DNA of 64,000 nt from Paralvinella palmiformis. Lineage: Eukaryota > Annelida > Polychaeta > Terebellida > Alvinellidae. Numbering within the stretch: position 1 is the first letter of the stretch; each line of letters starts with the position of its first letter. This document shows, one piece after another, positions 33,213 to 45,579 of this stretch. The position numbers were made by a program, and so were the translations under genes. Below the pieces are notes generated by a model, which had not been told where the DNA came from, made no database searches, and worked only from the letters and a program-made list of their open reading frames with translations. The stretch is taken from contig JAODUP010000578.1 of assembly GCA_025642065.1 (NCBI GenBank), positions 1-64,000 of the forward strand. The letters are read 5' to 3'.

Positions 33213-33243
<31 letters not shown>

Positions 33244-36200
33244 GCATGTACACACAATTTTCTTCAGCTAAATACAAACATCTTTATATTGTATACGAAC
33301 ATATCTGGCTAGAGTGATTGCTAACAAATGTATACAGTAACAAATTATATGAACACGAACTAAACTAAACTATTCGTTTACTTCTGTCTCTGTTATTGAA
33401 TTATATAAGATATTATAAACATTTATAATCTGTTTCTAGTCAATGAATTAGGTGGTGTTATGGCGGCATTTTAATATTCATTGTAAAGTTTCACTTATTT
33501 ATTTGCATAAATTGTCATAAAGGCATAAAATTAATATGGACATTATTACAAAACTTGATCAAACAGAAATACAGCCTGGTCCCGTTATAACGTGGAGATG
33601 ACTTTTTAGTTTTCATCAGTACATCGGGTGGGTTGGACAGTTAAGCAGATAATGTATGGGGTTGTATGTTTTTTTTGGCAGCGAGGGCAGAGTGCTAAGG
33701 ATGACGGATGGGTGAAGTTTTGTGTGTATGTCTAGAAACATAATCATCCGAGTTGGATGTCTGCCAGTATGATAATGATGGAAACATAGGAGCTTTCATA
33801 TGGAAATATTTTCCCTACATGTTATTAAAAAATTACAAATAATAGCTGTGAATTGAGGTATAGAAAATCAGATTTAGTGTATGGGCAAAGCCACGCAGGA
33901 TGAACGGCAGTGAATGGTCACTTGAATGGATGAAACCTTGAATGTATATTTGTTCTGATATGTAATTAAGCTCCAATTAAATGTTCACCACTCTAACATA
34001 GCTCAGTTACTTGAAAAATTTGGTACATGTCGTTCATGACTGTTGTTAATCTTTTCTACTCTGACAAATAAAGTGTTCAAACTTTTTTCGAGTATTTATT
34101 TATGGTCTACTATGATAAGCACGGATTTTCAGCAGATTTACTCCTAATAATCAAAAACATTTCGTTTTTGTACCGAACATATCTGGCTAGAGTGATTGCT
34201 AACAAATGTATACAGTAACAAATTATATGAACACGAACTAAACTAAACTATTCGTTTACTTCTGTCTCATGCTTATTGATTATACAGGAAAAAAATTTTA
34301 ACCAGATGAATTAGGTGGTGTTATGGCGGCATTTTAATATTCATTGTAAAGTTTCACTTATTTATTTGCATAAATTGTCATAAAGGCATAAAATTAATAT
34401 GGACATTATTACAAAACTTGATCAAACAGAAATACAGCCTGGTCCCGTTATAACGTGGAGATGACTTTTTAGTTTTCATCAGTACATCGGGTGGGTTGGA
34501 CATCAGATTAAGCAGTTAATTTTTATGGCAGGAGTCACCATTTATTTAATGGCCAGTGATAACAATGTATGAATAGATGTGAAGCAGCATTTAGCATTTT
34601 CAAAATGGCGCCGCCAGTGTTAGCCATACTATGTTGTCTTCATTACATCATTTCAATTTGATTAAAAACATTTGTGTCACATCAATTAGCCAACACAAAA
34701 ATAGAAGTGTATGGGCAAAGCCACTAAATAAATCAGGAAATGGCCCAATATATAAGTCCTGTCATGTAGCAGGCACGCCAGTAGACCTCCAACTAGTTCT
34801 ACCACTAACGTCCACAGAATCTTTGCCCGATGACAAACATTGCCTAACACAGACCACTCGATCATAGCATGGTCCATGTCTGTGGATCCAAGTCTCACAT
34901 TAGAATGGGGCCAGGCTGTATAATGTTGGTTGATGATGGTTTATGTTTTATGGCCACCTTTGTGCACAAGGTAGGTTAATCGGCTTAGCGATCTCCAAAG
35001 GTAATGTGGCAAAATCAAAGATGAAACACCCTTCAGACATGATAAGGCTGAGATTTGAACTCAAAAGGTCGAGATCTGTGGCTACCTGCCCTATCAGTTA
35101 GACCATGGAGATGCCCTCCGTATAATGTTGGAAATAAATATTTTTTGGTCCCACAACAGAACCAAATTTTAAATAAAAATTTGAGCAACAATATTATTAA
35201 GCATGCAGCATAATATTAATAGTGAAAAATGCAATGTTATCCAAAACTGAAGTACACAAGATGCTAACCCTGAATTTAGGAGCATCGGCAGGTACAATCT
35301 TCTCTCCTGGTAACAAATCTGACTTGCTGATTATAAGCCAGGTTAAACTATACAGAGCTAAATTTGAGATCACAGTAAAGGCATATCTGAAATAAAAACA
35401 TGTTTAGTGTGTGCGTGTGTGTTACCAATCATCACAGAACACATACACATGTATTATTAAATAACTAATCAAGTGTCAAGATATATATGGTTACCTCCAA
35501 TTATACCAGCGATATATTTACAGATAATTATGGCCAAACCTCAGCACAAAACATGATATTATATCAGTCAGAATAAGCGACTTTTATCTTGAAGAAAATA
35601 TCGTGTGACTGCGTAATGACTTGTAATGTCCCAAATTAATCCAGAAACCCTATCAGCATTGCTTGTACCTTACAGCATTTAGTTCTACCCTCTGCATATT
35701 GGATGGTGTTAACTCTGGAAGTAGATCTAGATGTGATATCTGTGTGGAAGCCCATCCAAACTGGAAGATCACAATAAACGGTGCATAATAGAAGAACCGA
35801 GCCAGCTCGGAGGAGTCATTACACCGAATACACTGCATAAAGATGAATGGAAAGCTAATCACCACACACAGACTACCTGAAATAAAGCAGAAACTTAATG
35901 GAAACCATTGAAATATGCCAAACATAAGTAAATGTAAACATACCACATTCTACCACTGAATAATGCAGAAAGTTGCTATAATTTAAAACCAAATGAGACA
36001 GTTGTTCAAAACCATGTAAATATCATACTCCAAACAGCCAAATTTAATTAACTAATATTTGTACATGTCAAAATGTTTAAAGCAAAACAGAACATACCAG
36101 TTGAGATTTTTTCCCAAATTTATGAAGTACAATATTTTTATAGTGCAGCTAAATCACTAAAATACATAAACATTAAAGAAAATATGTCAAAGCCTTTATA

Positions 36201-36651
36201 TATATGTATATGTATCAAAACACCCACAGACCCACCCACACACATCCAGTTACAGAGTGACAGTGGAGGGTTAAACATGAAAATATACATCACAATTACT
36301 GACGCATTGTCAGATACAAATATACAGAAATAAGTCACTTATAAATCTATATAATACACAAACCTTACCAAGTACGTGCCAACTCTTGCGCTTTCCATAA
36401 CCAAAACATCCATTTACTCTGTCAGACTCGTAACCAATCAGTGGCGTTGCTACAGCATCTACCACCTGGCTAAGCAGTAAGACAAAACCAGCTAAAGGTT
36501 TGCTAAAGGAGTTCACGCCCTCAAAATAGAGCAACAAATAGCTGAACCGCATCGATGCACAAAGATCATTCAGTACATGTCCTGCACCATACATTAATTT
36601 CTGAAGCCATGACAACCTTGTTAGATGTCTCGGGTTATCAGGACGTGACAT
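26340..36651 (-). CDS. MFSD12: MFSD12-like lysosomal/melanosomal transporter
   Basis: Nine coding exons on the minus strand: 36369-36651, 35669-35876, 35269-35386, 32924-33148, 32419-32511, 31562-31654, 29573-29746, 29382-29476, 27097-27236, plus the last at 26340-26449 (ten in all). They sum to 1539 bases, 512 residues and a stop, with consistent phases. MFSD12 is known to move cysteine into lysosomes and melanosomes. Family hallmarks are present: [82 protein letters not shown]. About twelve membrane helices are expected for this superfamily. Human MFSD12 is slightly shorter. The C-terminus has an acidic dileucine-like motif, DETRPLI. An acceptor just upstream of the ATG suggests a non-coding first exon. 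Confidence 0.92.
26650..26825 (+). mobile_element. tRNA-derived SINE, family B
   Basis: Head with cgctagagtactgcactaca and B-box-like gggttcaaata; body catgtcccaggtgtgatcc and ggctaaacaactcaaga. It parallels 57765-57950. Lies in the last intron of the MFSD12-like gene. Confidence 0.6.
28027..28084. repeat. (TA)n(GA)n compound microsatellite
   Basis: Alternating ta run followed by ga run in an intron of the MFSD12-like gene. Confidence 0.9.
30190..30350 (-). mobile_element. tRNA-derived SINE, family B
   Basis: Minus-strand copy with gtcggtcacacctgg, gagaggcaactcccaggag, and a tRNA-like end at about 30300-30345. Similar to 63205-63370. Confidence 0.5.
30455..30890. repeat. Region with inverted TTTCCAGGAC motifs
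   Basis: The motif tttccaggaca recurs at 30504-30525 and the ends carry related pieces (tttttccaggatg, catttccaggacctgg at 30810-30865, then gcggccgcacagtgg). This suggests an old short DNA transposon, but the ends are not defined. Open frames here have no domain. Confidence 0.3.
31861..32121. repeat. (TA)n tracts around a hairpin
   Basis: Three (TA)n tracts flank an inverted pair: ttaatctgtataatcaggta at about 31949-31969 and its complement tacctgattatacagattaa at about 32051-32072. A third partial unit, aggtaatctgtata, lies between. Located in an intron of the MFSD12-like gene. Confidence 0.75.
33215..33243. repeat. (CA)n microsatellite
   Basis: Pure alternating ca run in an intron; it creates an artificial VCVCVCV frame on the minus strand just upstream of exon 32924-33148. 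Confidence 0.9.
33295..33650. repeat. Direct duplication within an MFSD12 intron, copy 1
   Basis: Nearly identical to 34174-34520 (acatatctggctagagtg, gaattaggtggtgttatgg, ccgttataacgtggagatg, catcgggtgggttggac). A central 50-60 bases differ between copies. Confidence 0.85.
34174..34520. repeat. Direct duplication within an MFSD12 intron, copy 2
   Basis: Second copy, offset about 870 bases and in the same orientation. No coding content. Confidence 0.85.
34925..35120 (-). mobile_element. tRNA-derived SINE, family A
   Basis: Minus-strand copy: gttttatggccacctttgtgc, gatctccaaaggtaatgtgg, atcaaagatgaaacacccttc, then a B-box complement (tttgaactcaa) and an A-box complement (gttagaccatgg). Confidence 0.7.
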
Positions 36652-36864
36652 TTCTCCCTAAAAGGGTAAAGAAAAATTAAGTGGCACATTTTAGATGCAT
36701 ACGTAAGCAGATAACTTCGGGATAACAGTAAAAATTTACTATATTAATGAATACCTAAAGTGGACATGAATAATTCCAGATTGCAATCACATTGAATGAA
36801 CAGTTTTTATTAAGCTCGTCCATATTAACTTTTCAACTTTGTTCAAAATCTGCATCACTGTTTA

Positions 36865-37177
36865 CCAGACATGGAGTCAATTCAATTATGAAATTAAAAT
36901 TGATTGGCAATTCCAATTCTGGAATTGCTTATTAAAAAAATGGAATTGATAAATTGGGAATTGAAGTTTGCTACCAAAAATTTTAATCCATAAATTAATT
37001 TACCATTCAATTTCTTAATTCAGAAATATATTTCTTCCATGACAATCCTACTTGGAATATAAACTACTCAAAGTAGGTATTCCAAGTAGGTACTCCGAGT
37101 AAGTAAAAATGGAATTGGAATCGATACATTTGGAATTGTAATTGATAAATTTGATGTGGAATTGACCCCATGTCTGG
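36865..37177 (-). mobile_element. MITE with GTCAATTCC inverted ends
   Basis: Ends ccagacatggagtcaattc and gaattgaccccatgtctgg are inverted copies. Inner palindrome ccaagtaggtactccgagta. About 215 bases upstream of the MFSD12-like start codon. Confidence 0.8.
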
Positions 37178-40100
37178 TGTTTACATTTCTCTCAACTTAA
37201 GATTAAGATACAGCTTTTGTCATTAGTTAAATTCATTTTTTGTTTGCAATTCTAATCATCTCCCCCCCCTCAAAAATAACCTCCAGGTATTTGGTTCGAA
37301 TCTGGGGTTTTTTCCGCTTCTCACCATTTGCTACTTTGAAATTTGAGATTCGGTGAATTAATAATTTACCTAATAAAAATAATATAAGATAGGAAATGCA
37401 TGAATAAATAATCACAAACTCCACACTTTTCACAAATTATCCAAAATAAGAAAGTCCAACAAACTGGAGATGACTAAAAACTTGGAATTACCGGTTGTTT
37501 CATTTAGTTTCAATTAACAATTGCAATCTCAGTACATTGATCACACTATGACTGTGATACAGAGTAGTAAATGTCTGAAGCTCGGTGTTGAGTTAACATT
37601 ATGAGCTAGCCACATCTCAAGTTTATATTATTTCTATCTACAGTTAGATAAACACTGGATTCATAGCATTTCTCTGACCACAAAATGTCTGGCAACAATA
37701 TGTTGTTCAAGAGTAACACCTGCATTGGGATTTTCTTATGGCGCTATATGAATCTAGATATGCTATGCAGATTCACTTATCGAACCGACAATATTTAAAG
37801 TGGAATCCCAGTAATGAAACACACCTTGTTCAAAGCCTCCCATTACCTAACAAAGCATGAAACAGATGTTTTCACTTGTAATGTGAAAGCAGAATTACTA
37901 TGATACAAACTAATATATTCAGTTTTCCAACAATATTATGCTAATATATGTATTAGTCTAGCAAAATCAGTTTATTGGCGACTAATATAGAGAGGTAATA
38001 TTATGTATGATGTTATTCATTGAACATTTTATTAAACCCTGGTGGTGCGAGTACACACTAGTCAAACTATTTACACATGCCTTTTAATATTGCTGTACAT
38101 GACAAGTATTATATTATGAATATTGGATCCCAGGTCATATCACTGTATATCTGTTTTAATGAACATTGTATCCTATGCCATATTGCTGTATATCTGTTTT
38201 AATATATATTGTATACCATGTACTATTGCTGTATATGTTTTAATGTATTTACTGTCTATACTGCGATTTTTCTCCATTTATAGAGGTTGAATTAAATAAA
38301 TAAAAATAAATATTAGCCATCAGATAACACTTAGATTACTATGGATTTCACACATAGAAATAATTAACTCTTTATTGCACAAGTTCTAGAGACCATCTAG
38401 TGAACAGAATGACTTCAAACACGCAGATGAATACATGCATCACCATTTGTTTTACAAAAAGCCTTGATTTTTTCCGAACATATATTTGTCTCTCAACTGT
38501 ACCAGAAAATATTTTATTTTCATTTTTTTTAATTCAAATAAAAGAATGTAAATGATCTCAGATGTAATACTAGCCTGGGATTATTTTTACAGAAATAAAC
38601 CTAATATGCTAACAAGGTACAAGGTGACAGCCTAAGTGAGCAGATTAAGTTACTTTGTAACAAAAGATGTGTGTCCATGCACATCTTAAGACATCTAGAG
38701 TCAGAGTTTAACACGAGTTAAACTGGTTTAGCCGCAAAGTTGTAAATGTCATAGTTGGCATGGTCGTAGTTGCCACTATTGGCTAATGACAGACTTGCTT
38801 TTCCAATAGTAGTTTCATTTTAGTTAGGATCCATCTTGATGAGTGAAACCAATATATCAGCCAGGACAAATACTGACCTTCGGCTTGATCCTTCCCTATC
38901 TGGAGGCAGTTGTTTTGGATTAGGATGAAATTCAGATGATTTTAGTTTAAATTGTTGGCTAAGCATTTGAAATCCGTGATATACACAGTCTGTGGAATGT
39001 ACTGCCTCCAGTTATTAGAGAACAATGTCATTCAAAAAAATTTCAACTCATTGATTTCTAATCTCTTATGGTCAAACAATGTATCTAGTCAATATTCTTG
39101 ATATGTAAATATAACTATTCTTTTATTTTGCTTGTCAATTGTTTTGTTTTTTTTAAATTCAGAATGTTGTTGTTATGATGGTTTAATCATTATATCTTCA
39201 TTATTAATGCATTAGAAAGAAAATTTGGATTTCATTTCACAAGAATAGTGTTCCGCGTGAAAAACTAAAATATCAATACAAAACATGTTATATTATTAAT
39301 TCTGATGTTACTAATAACAAAGAATTGGGGGAGGGGGGCAATTGGTTGGCAAAACCATTGGTACATGATTCGTAAATGGTTGACTAATGATTGTATTTGA
39401 TTTGTTTGACCAATGTTGGCCAAGAGACAACAAAGTGGCATTGGCCCAATATAGTTTTAAACATTAGAACAGTGTAGTTTATCTATCTGGATTAAAGTTT
39501 GTTTAGTACATATACAGCTATTGCAATACTCTGTAATATTCATCAGTTTTATATTGATAATATATAAATAATCACACCACATTTTTACTTTATTAATTTG
39601 TCGCTTATAGTGACAAAAGTATCCCTCAAAACACCCAAATCAGAACACCCAAATGTCAGACCAATGGGACATTGGAACACACAGCAGACCCTTTGGCCAT
39701 TACCTAGGATTTGTTTTAAAAAGTTTATATCAATTGTGGCAGGCTCTAAGAGCAAGACATGTGGTATTTAAAGCATAGAGAGTTAAGCATTAAGCATATT
39801 GCCCTCATACAGTCACAGTCATGATAAATGGCATTGGCAGACATCCACGTGGGTGTGGGATCATGTTGTTATCTTCGCTGCTCAATGTTGGCCAGCAGGG
39901 AAAACATAAGTACAATTGGAAATTATGTCTGAAAATATTTTTTAAATTTTTTTACAGACCCCCTAGGCTAGTGGCATGTGGTTTGACAGGCTGATGGATT
40001 AACAACACTGAAAATGCCTTTTCCCAGGGTCCTTTCTCACAAGTCCATTGATTAAAAAAGAAAGGTTGTCACCAGAAAGACAGCCTTATTGGTTATGTGA

Positions 40101-40940
40101 CATACCTAGACAGTGTATTATAAACTTAATAATGTATCAATCCATTTTTAACTATTCTAACAATGTATACTGTTTAAAAATAAATCATATATCATAATCC
40201 ACCAGTTACCAAAACTTATTTGGGAACGACTATTGTTTTTGGATAGAATACCATTTAAACAAATAGAAAATGTATTTCCTTTTTGTTTTAAGTGCATGTT
40301 AACAGGTGATTAATAATTGTAAACAAACATGGTTGTATCCCCCATCTCCAGGATCTCCTGTATATACTTTTCTATCATAAACAGGGCTGCTGGATTATTC
40401 TTAGTAAAACTCAGGTTTTTCCCTATATTGTGTATATGTGGAGCCAGTCTAGTGAGAAAAAGGTAGATATCTGCCTATATATTCTGTACTAAATCTAAAT
40501 AATAGGATTTGTATGTTGTTTTCAAAGTCTCTCATTGCCCAACCTCACCATATATTGCGAAAATGGTGCTGCACCTAGGGAACAGTTGGGAAACTACCTA
40601 ACTGGCAACTGGTCCATTGGCCACCACCACCCAAACATATTGTACAAAAATGACTTGAACAAATGTAGAATACTTCCAAACATAAATGTTTGCTATATTT
40701 ATAACAGTCCTAACAATGTAATGGTAACAGTCTCTCACTCTGTATTAGTATTATAATATTATTATTTTATCAACCATTTGCTAAACAAAGATTAACTTTA
40801 GGTCTTTATTATGAGGCACTATCCAAGTTCGTATTTTGTAGTTATTTACTTATTACTATTAGGAAGAAGAATCTTTAAAGTGTATTCCCCTTTAGACTAG
40901 TTTAGTCTTTTACTAGGTGTAGTTTTAGATCTATGACACC
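37178..40940. other. Gene-free region upstream of MFSD12
   Basis: No coding exon recognised. Some short motifs of the type ccaatgttggcca and ggcattggccc recur at 39340-39440 and 39820-39900, suggestive of another element with repetitive ends, but I could not define borders. The frame at 40535-40756 shows no domain. Confidence 0.35.
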
Positions 40941-42023
40941 AGATCCCAGATAGCCAGCCTAAGGTGGGCCATTGGTGGCAACATGTGCCACCAGTGACAG
41001 AGGCTAGCCACCACTGGCCCACTTCTGGTTCGCCAGTGGCAATAACCAGATCTAGTCCAATAAATAATCCAGCTCTCCAAGTCAGCTATCCCAGGTCGTA
41101 AAATTCTGGATTCAACAGTCCAAGCCAGTCAGGCTGTTATGAACATCAACCGCTCCAGCTACAGACTATACCTCTATGTCAGCGTGTATAAGCCTATCAG
41201 TGTACTGGATACATGCTCCCTGATGCTGATTTGACCTAGATCTCTAGACTATACAGCAGAATAGCACGTGTTTTTTGGATTATTTCTCGTTGAAGTGTTT
41301 TATCCAGTTTGGATCTAATATATCGACTCTGATTGAAGTGAGTATACTCTATCGCATTAATTGATATCATGAGATGTATTACAACATGCATAACATTGTG
41401 TAGCAAATGTTTAGATCTACATTTGTAGCTGGTGATCTGTTGATTGTGAAATCCCCTTGATTTATCATTTTTGTGTGCAATTTTTCGATCGCCTGCCTGT
41501 AGTGACAGAATACAGAAAATAGCTGACAGGATGCGTGTGACATGTTAGCGTATAATAAATAAGACATCATGCTGCAGCAAAAGTTATAAATTAAAATATT
41601 AGATAGTTTATACTTGTAGCTATCCAGTAAAACCAAGGGCAAAATTATACATTGTATTCTTAATCATTATGGTATTTTATGATAATCTTTATTTTCAGTG
41701 GTGCCAGATATGCAAAATCTTGCAGATGAGTTACAGAGTGACATTGACATCCATGAAGAGTTGTAGATAAATTAGAGAACAGTTGTGGAGAAATTAAATA
41801 TGTGGATATGAATGTATTATTAGCAATACAATTTGATCAATCTTGCCAAAGATTAACCACAAGTACCACACCAGTGGTTTGCTATCAGTGGCCATCAGTG
41901 GATTGCCACCAGTGGATTGCCACAAAGCGCAAGTAGCCCACTGGTGGCTAGCCACCGGTAGGCCGCTGGTTCTGCCACCAGTCGGTGGGCCATATCATTC
42001 ATGCGGCATGCTATCTGGGATCT
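40941..42023. mobile_element. Non-autonomous DNA transposon with repeat-built ends
   Basis: Left end AGATCCCAGATAGCC and right end GCTATCTGGGATCT are inverted. Inside each end are several copies of a GCCACCAGTGG-type motif (40975-41035 and 41870-41985). About 1.08 kb. No target duplication could be fixed. A short frame at 41701-41766 has no recognisable product. Confidence 0.6.
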
Positions 42024-42732
42024 ATCAGTTTGTGTCATAAGCACAATTATGGGTAAAAAATCATTGGATTAAAATATCAACCTCCATGATATTAAAAAGA
42101 ATAGTAAACTATCCAATAAAGTGGGCCGCATATCATTTGTCACTTACTGATAATAATAGAACATTTAATATACTAGTTTCGTTTACTTAAAACATAATCA
42201 ACTTCGTGCTTCTGTTGACAATCTCTGAGAAGCGGAAGTTTCTGAGATAGTGCAAGGGAGTGCAAAAGGTGACTGGACGACTGGCAGCCATGGACAACTG
42301 GCCGCCAAATTTACGAGACGTCTGGTCGCCAAAACTGGCCGCCGGTTACACATTGTGATTATTAATTAAAGAAATGATCTTATCCTCGCACTTTGTTTGA
42401 TTTTTGTACTAGCAAGCGATTATGTATATTAAACTGAAGAGTTGGATGATTTTATTGATGCAAGCCGCTGGATGATGTATTGTATGCTGAAGAGTTGGAC
42501 GATTTTATTTATGCAAGTCACAGGAATTGCTAGACCTAATAAAGGTTTTCTATGTTTGAATAAATACACAATATGTTCACTATGTAGAGGTACACGACAC
42601 GAAATACCAAATAATTGAAGAAAAAAATGCAAATTGTCAATTGCGCTAGAACATATACTTTCCAGGACACATTTACAAACTTGGAACTGACGTTCACAGT
42701 TGATATATACAATTGCAATTTCGTTAAAAAAA

Positions 42733-42736
<4 letters not shown>

Positions 42737-42770
<34 letters not shown>
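42737..42770. repeat. (TA)n microsatellite
   Basis: Alternating ta run immediately before the family C SINE. Confidence 0.9.
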
Positions 42771-42773
42771 CTG

Positions 42774-43125
42774 GGGTGGCCTAGCGGTTAAGCACCCGGC
42801 ACTGGATGCCAAAGGTCACATGTTCGAACACAAAAAGAGGTAGAAACTTTTATTAGAGATTAATTTCTCGACTCACGACATCGTGGGTGCCTGACCACGT
42901 TAATTGGCGCTGCCGTCTCCACTGAATTATTAAAAACAAAGAGGGATGTTAAAGACCCCCTGAGGACGTAAAACACTCTGGTAGTGACCACCCTCAGGGT
43001 ATTTCGGCTCCACCTTTCCGTAATGCTCACCTTTGAGTGGTGGCGGAGGAGGTTTCTCAGCCACTCCACCATAGAGGCTGTGCTGAATAAACAACAGCCT
43101 GGGGATTCTTCCCGAAAAACAAAGG
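42774..43125 (+). mobile_element. tRNA-derived SINE, family C
   Basis: Starts with a tRNA-like head: A-box-like ggcctagcggttaagc and B-box-like aggtcacatgttcgaac. The body includes gacggcagcgcc (in complement), ccctgaggacgtaaaacac and cagcctggggattcttccc. The other copy is at 49400-49758 on the minus strand. Proline-rich frames here are artefacts of the repeat. Confidence 0.8.
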
Positions 43126-43309
43126 AAAGCAAGCAAATCATTACCTTTACCGATATATCAAGGTGTTCGCGAAAACAGTTTAGCTGTTAGTTGTGATGTC
43201 CATGAGAAAAGGTGCCATATCAAATGTGGTACACGCATTACTCGTGAAAAGTACAACCAGAACAGATGCATTCTCCTTGACATGCAGGTCATGTGTTTAA
43301 AATGGAAAT

Positions 43310-43621
43310 TTGGTGACTCCATGCATGGTTTCTGCCATTCGTGACGCTTCCTACGATGGCCACAATGATGATTCCGACGTTAGCATGATTGATTCTGACT
43401 CTGATTCCAGCATGGATATATCTGCGTCAGTGTTAGTTCCTACTCAAGAGGATACTTCTGAACGTGACATCAAAGCAACGTGGAGCAGCGTGAGTGCAAC
43501 AACACGGGAGCCAGGTTCACTTGACCTGTTCCCACGGATACCCATCTCCAAGGAGCGTCAAAATGCCACATACTGGGTGTGTAGTGTGCGTAAACCAGTG
43601 CGATGCAGGACCAGAGTCAAA
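43310..43621 (+). CDS. Open frame of unknown function inside a transposon
   Basis: 104 codons from ATG 43310 (the first in a run; a second ATG lies at codon 6). Contains an acidic serine/aspartate stretch, DSDSDSSMDI, but no recognised domain. It lies inside the hAT-like element at 42268-44701, so it may be decayed transposon coding sequence. It continues as broken frames to about 43830. Real expression is doubtful. Confidence 0.2.
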
Positions 43622-45292
43622 TAGCAAGACAGGGTATACTATCCAGGTGAAATGTAACACTTTGAGTCGGCTGTTTGACAGACAATCCGAATCCTGATTC
43701 CCGATGCTGAACTGCATGGATGTTCGTTCCACTTGATACAGGCTGTGTGGAGAAAAATGCAGGAGCTTGGGCTGCAGGCTGCACACTACAAAAGAGCAGC
43801 TACCTTAAACTTCTGCGTCAGCGAACCAATATAAATTGTAAGAGACCGATCCAGTCGAAATGCGTTGGATCGGTTGCCAACTCCGGTCACTGTTAATAGG
43901 GGATGGCAACTTTTCACTAACGGTAAATAATTTAAATCTTTCAACAAATATTTCATATTACACAGAGACTGAGAGTAGTATTTCAGCTGAACGATTGTGT
44001 TTTTCCAAAGGATTTAACACAATTTTTATCAGGATATAACCCAATAATTGAGCGGACCCATCTTTCCAGATGAATGAGACAGCTAAGCCTTCGTTATTCA
44101 TGTTGACTCGTCGGCGATTTTAGCATAAGTTTCAAAAAATAAATGATTTTAAAATTAACCTTTTTGCTGAATGAAAATTGATTTCAATGAAGATTTTTTA
44201 AATATTTAATGTAGATATAAAGGGCGATTTGCAAGTTTGGGAAATATTATTTTTACTTGTACACGGAATCCAATAATATATGTTTCGCTTGTATATTATT
44301 AAATAAAAAATGTCATTACATTAGGGTATTAACATCCTTGACATCTACATGTAATACACATTACACGAACGGTTGATTTAGAAGATAAAACAATTCGCTT
44401 TCAATACAAGATATCATGTATATATGCCAAAGCTACAGTAACAGGGATCACCTAGTGAATTATAATTCATATGATCATTGATTTTACCCATTAACATCGT
44501 CATGTCAGATGGCAAAGGTTCTACAAAAAATAAGTTTGAACTAGACAGGCCGGACCATGATATCCATGCAAATCGCGCTGAACGTTACTTAGTTTAGTGG
44601 CATATATATATATATATATATATAGTGGATAAAATCTATGCCATTCCTATTAAACGCAAATTGTCGGCCAGTTGTCCATAGCAACCAGTCGCCCTGCAGC
44701 CGTGCAAAACATCCACTCTGAAACGTGTAATATGCTGTTGAATCATTAATCAGTTTTCATATTTATGAAATACAGTATGATACGTAATATGTATGATTTT
44801 TGAATTCGATTTAAACTTGTATTTGTTGGAGATTTCAGTATGGAGACAATCCTCATCTGTATAACATAGATTTAACCTGTCGACATGGCTAAAATAATAT
44901 CTCATTCAATCGCACACATATAGATACATGTGTGTCTGTGTGTAATTTGTATTGCTGATATTCGGCTATGAATGACTCAAAATCATCTCAGATTAAATGA
45001 TAATAAAACAAATACTATATATTTGGCCTCACCACTTCGTATTAAATACCTATAAAGACACCAGCATTAGAGATGGATGCATCTTCGATTATCCCTAATG
45101 GGGCATTAACAAAATCTAGGGGTTATTTTTTATACAAATGTATTAACATGCACTAACATATGTCACACCAATATGTCGAGATGCCTGCTACCATCTTAAG
45201 AACAATCACTGTTACAAGTACTTGTAACTGTAGTCCATGCCTGTGCTACATCTCGTATAGTATATTGTAACTCCATGCTATGAGGCAAATCT

Positions 45293-45571
45293 AATTATAA
45301 CATCAATTAATCACTTTCAACGAATTCAGAATTGTGCAGCTCGCATAGTGACAAATATGGCAAAATATGATCATATCACCCCAATTCTTCAAAAACTAAA
45401 TGGGCTACCTGTTAGACAGCGTATCAATTTCAAGATTTTATTATTAACTTATAAATTTATCAATGATATGGAACCTGAATACCTGTATGAACTGGTGTCC
45501 ATTAGAAAGTTATTCCGAAATTTCAGGTTAGATATAATTGCAGGTACCTGTGTCTTGGCTCAAGTCATATA
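45293..45571 (+). pseudogene. LINE reverse-transcriptase C-terminal remnant, 5' part
   Basis: Translates to the pattern FQRIQNCAARIVT, KYDHITPILQKLNGLPVRQR and FKILLLTYKFINDMEPEYL, which is the well-known C-terminal region of jockey/RTE-like reverse transcriptases. Upstream polymerase motifs are absent, so it is 5'-truncated. It is interrupted at 45572 by the transposon at 45580-47945 and resumes at 47954. Confidence 0.8.
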
Positions 45572-45579
45572 GTGATTGT

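Larger units (their letters stand above)
42268..44701. mobile_element. hAT-like non-autonomous transposon with 8-bp target duplication
   Basis: Flanked by GTGCAAAA at 42260-42267 and 44702-44709. The first about 48 bases and the last about 48 bases are inverted, sharing CGACTGG and an exact ATGGACAACTGGCCG core. Length 2434 bases. It carries a SINE (42774-43125) and an open frame of unknown kind at 43310-43621. An 8-bp duplication is characteristic of hAT (and P) elements; no transposase is recognisable. Confidence 0.75.

Noticed and set aside
32819..33277. A 152-residue minus-strand protein including a VCVCVCV stretch
   Set aside because: Only 32924-33148 is coding (MFSD12 exon 4); the N-terminal part is a CA microsatellite in the intron and the C-terminal part reads past the donor.
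42774..42850. A functional tRNA gene
   Set aside because: The sequence keeps A and B box resemblance but continues into a SINE body and does not form a full cloverleaf with a clear acceptor stem.
42860..43141. Proline-rich proteins shared between 42930-43136 and 49386-49598
   Set aside because: Similarity is due to two copies of one SINE; the frames have no start context or coding constraint.
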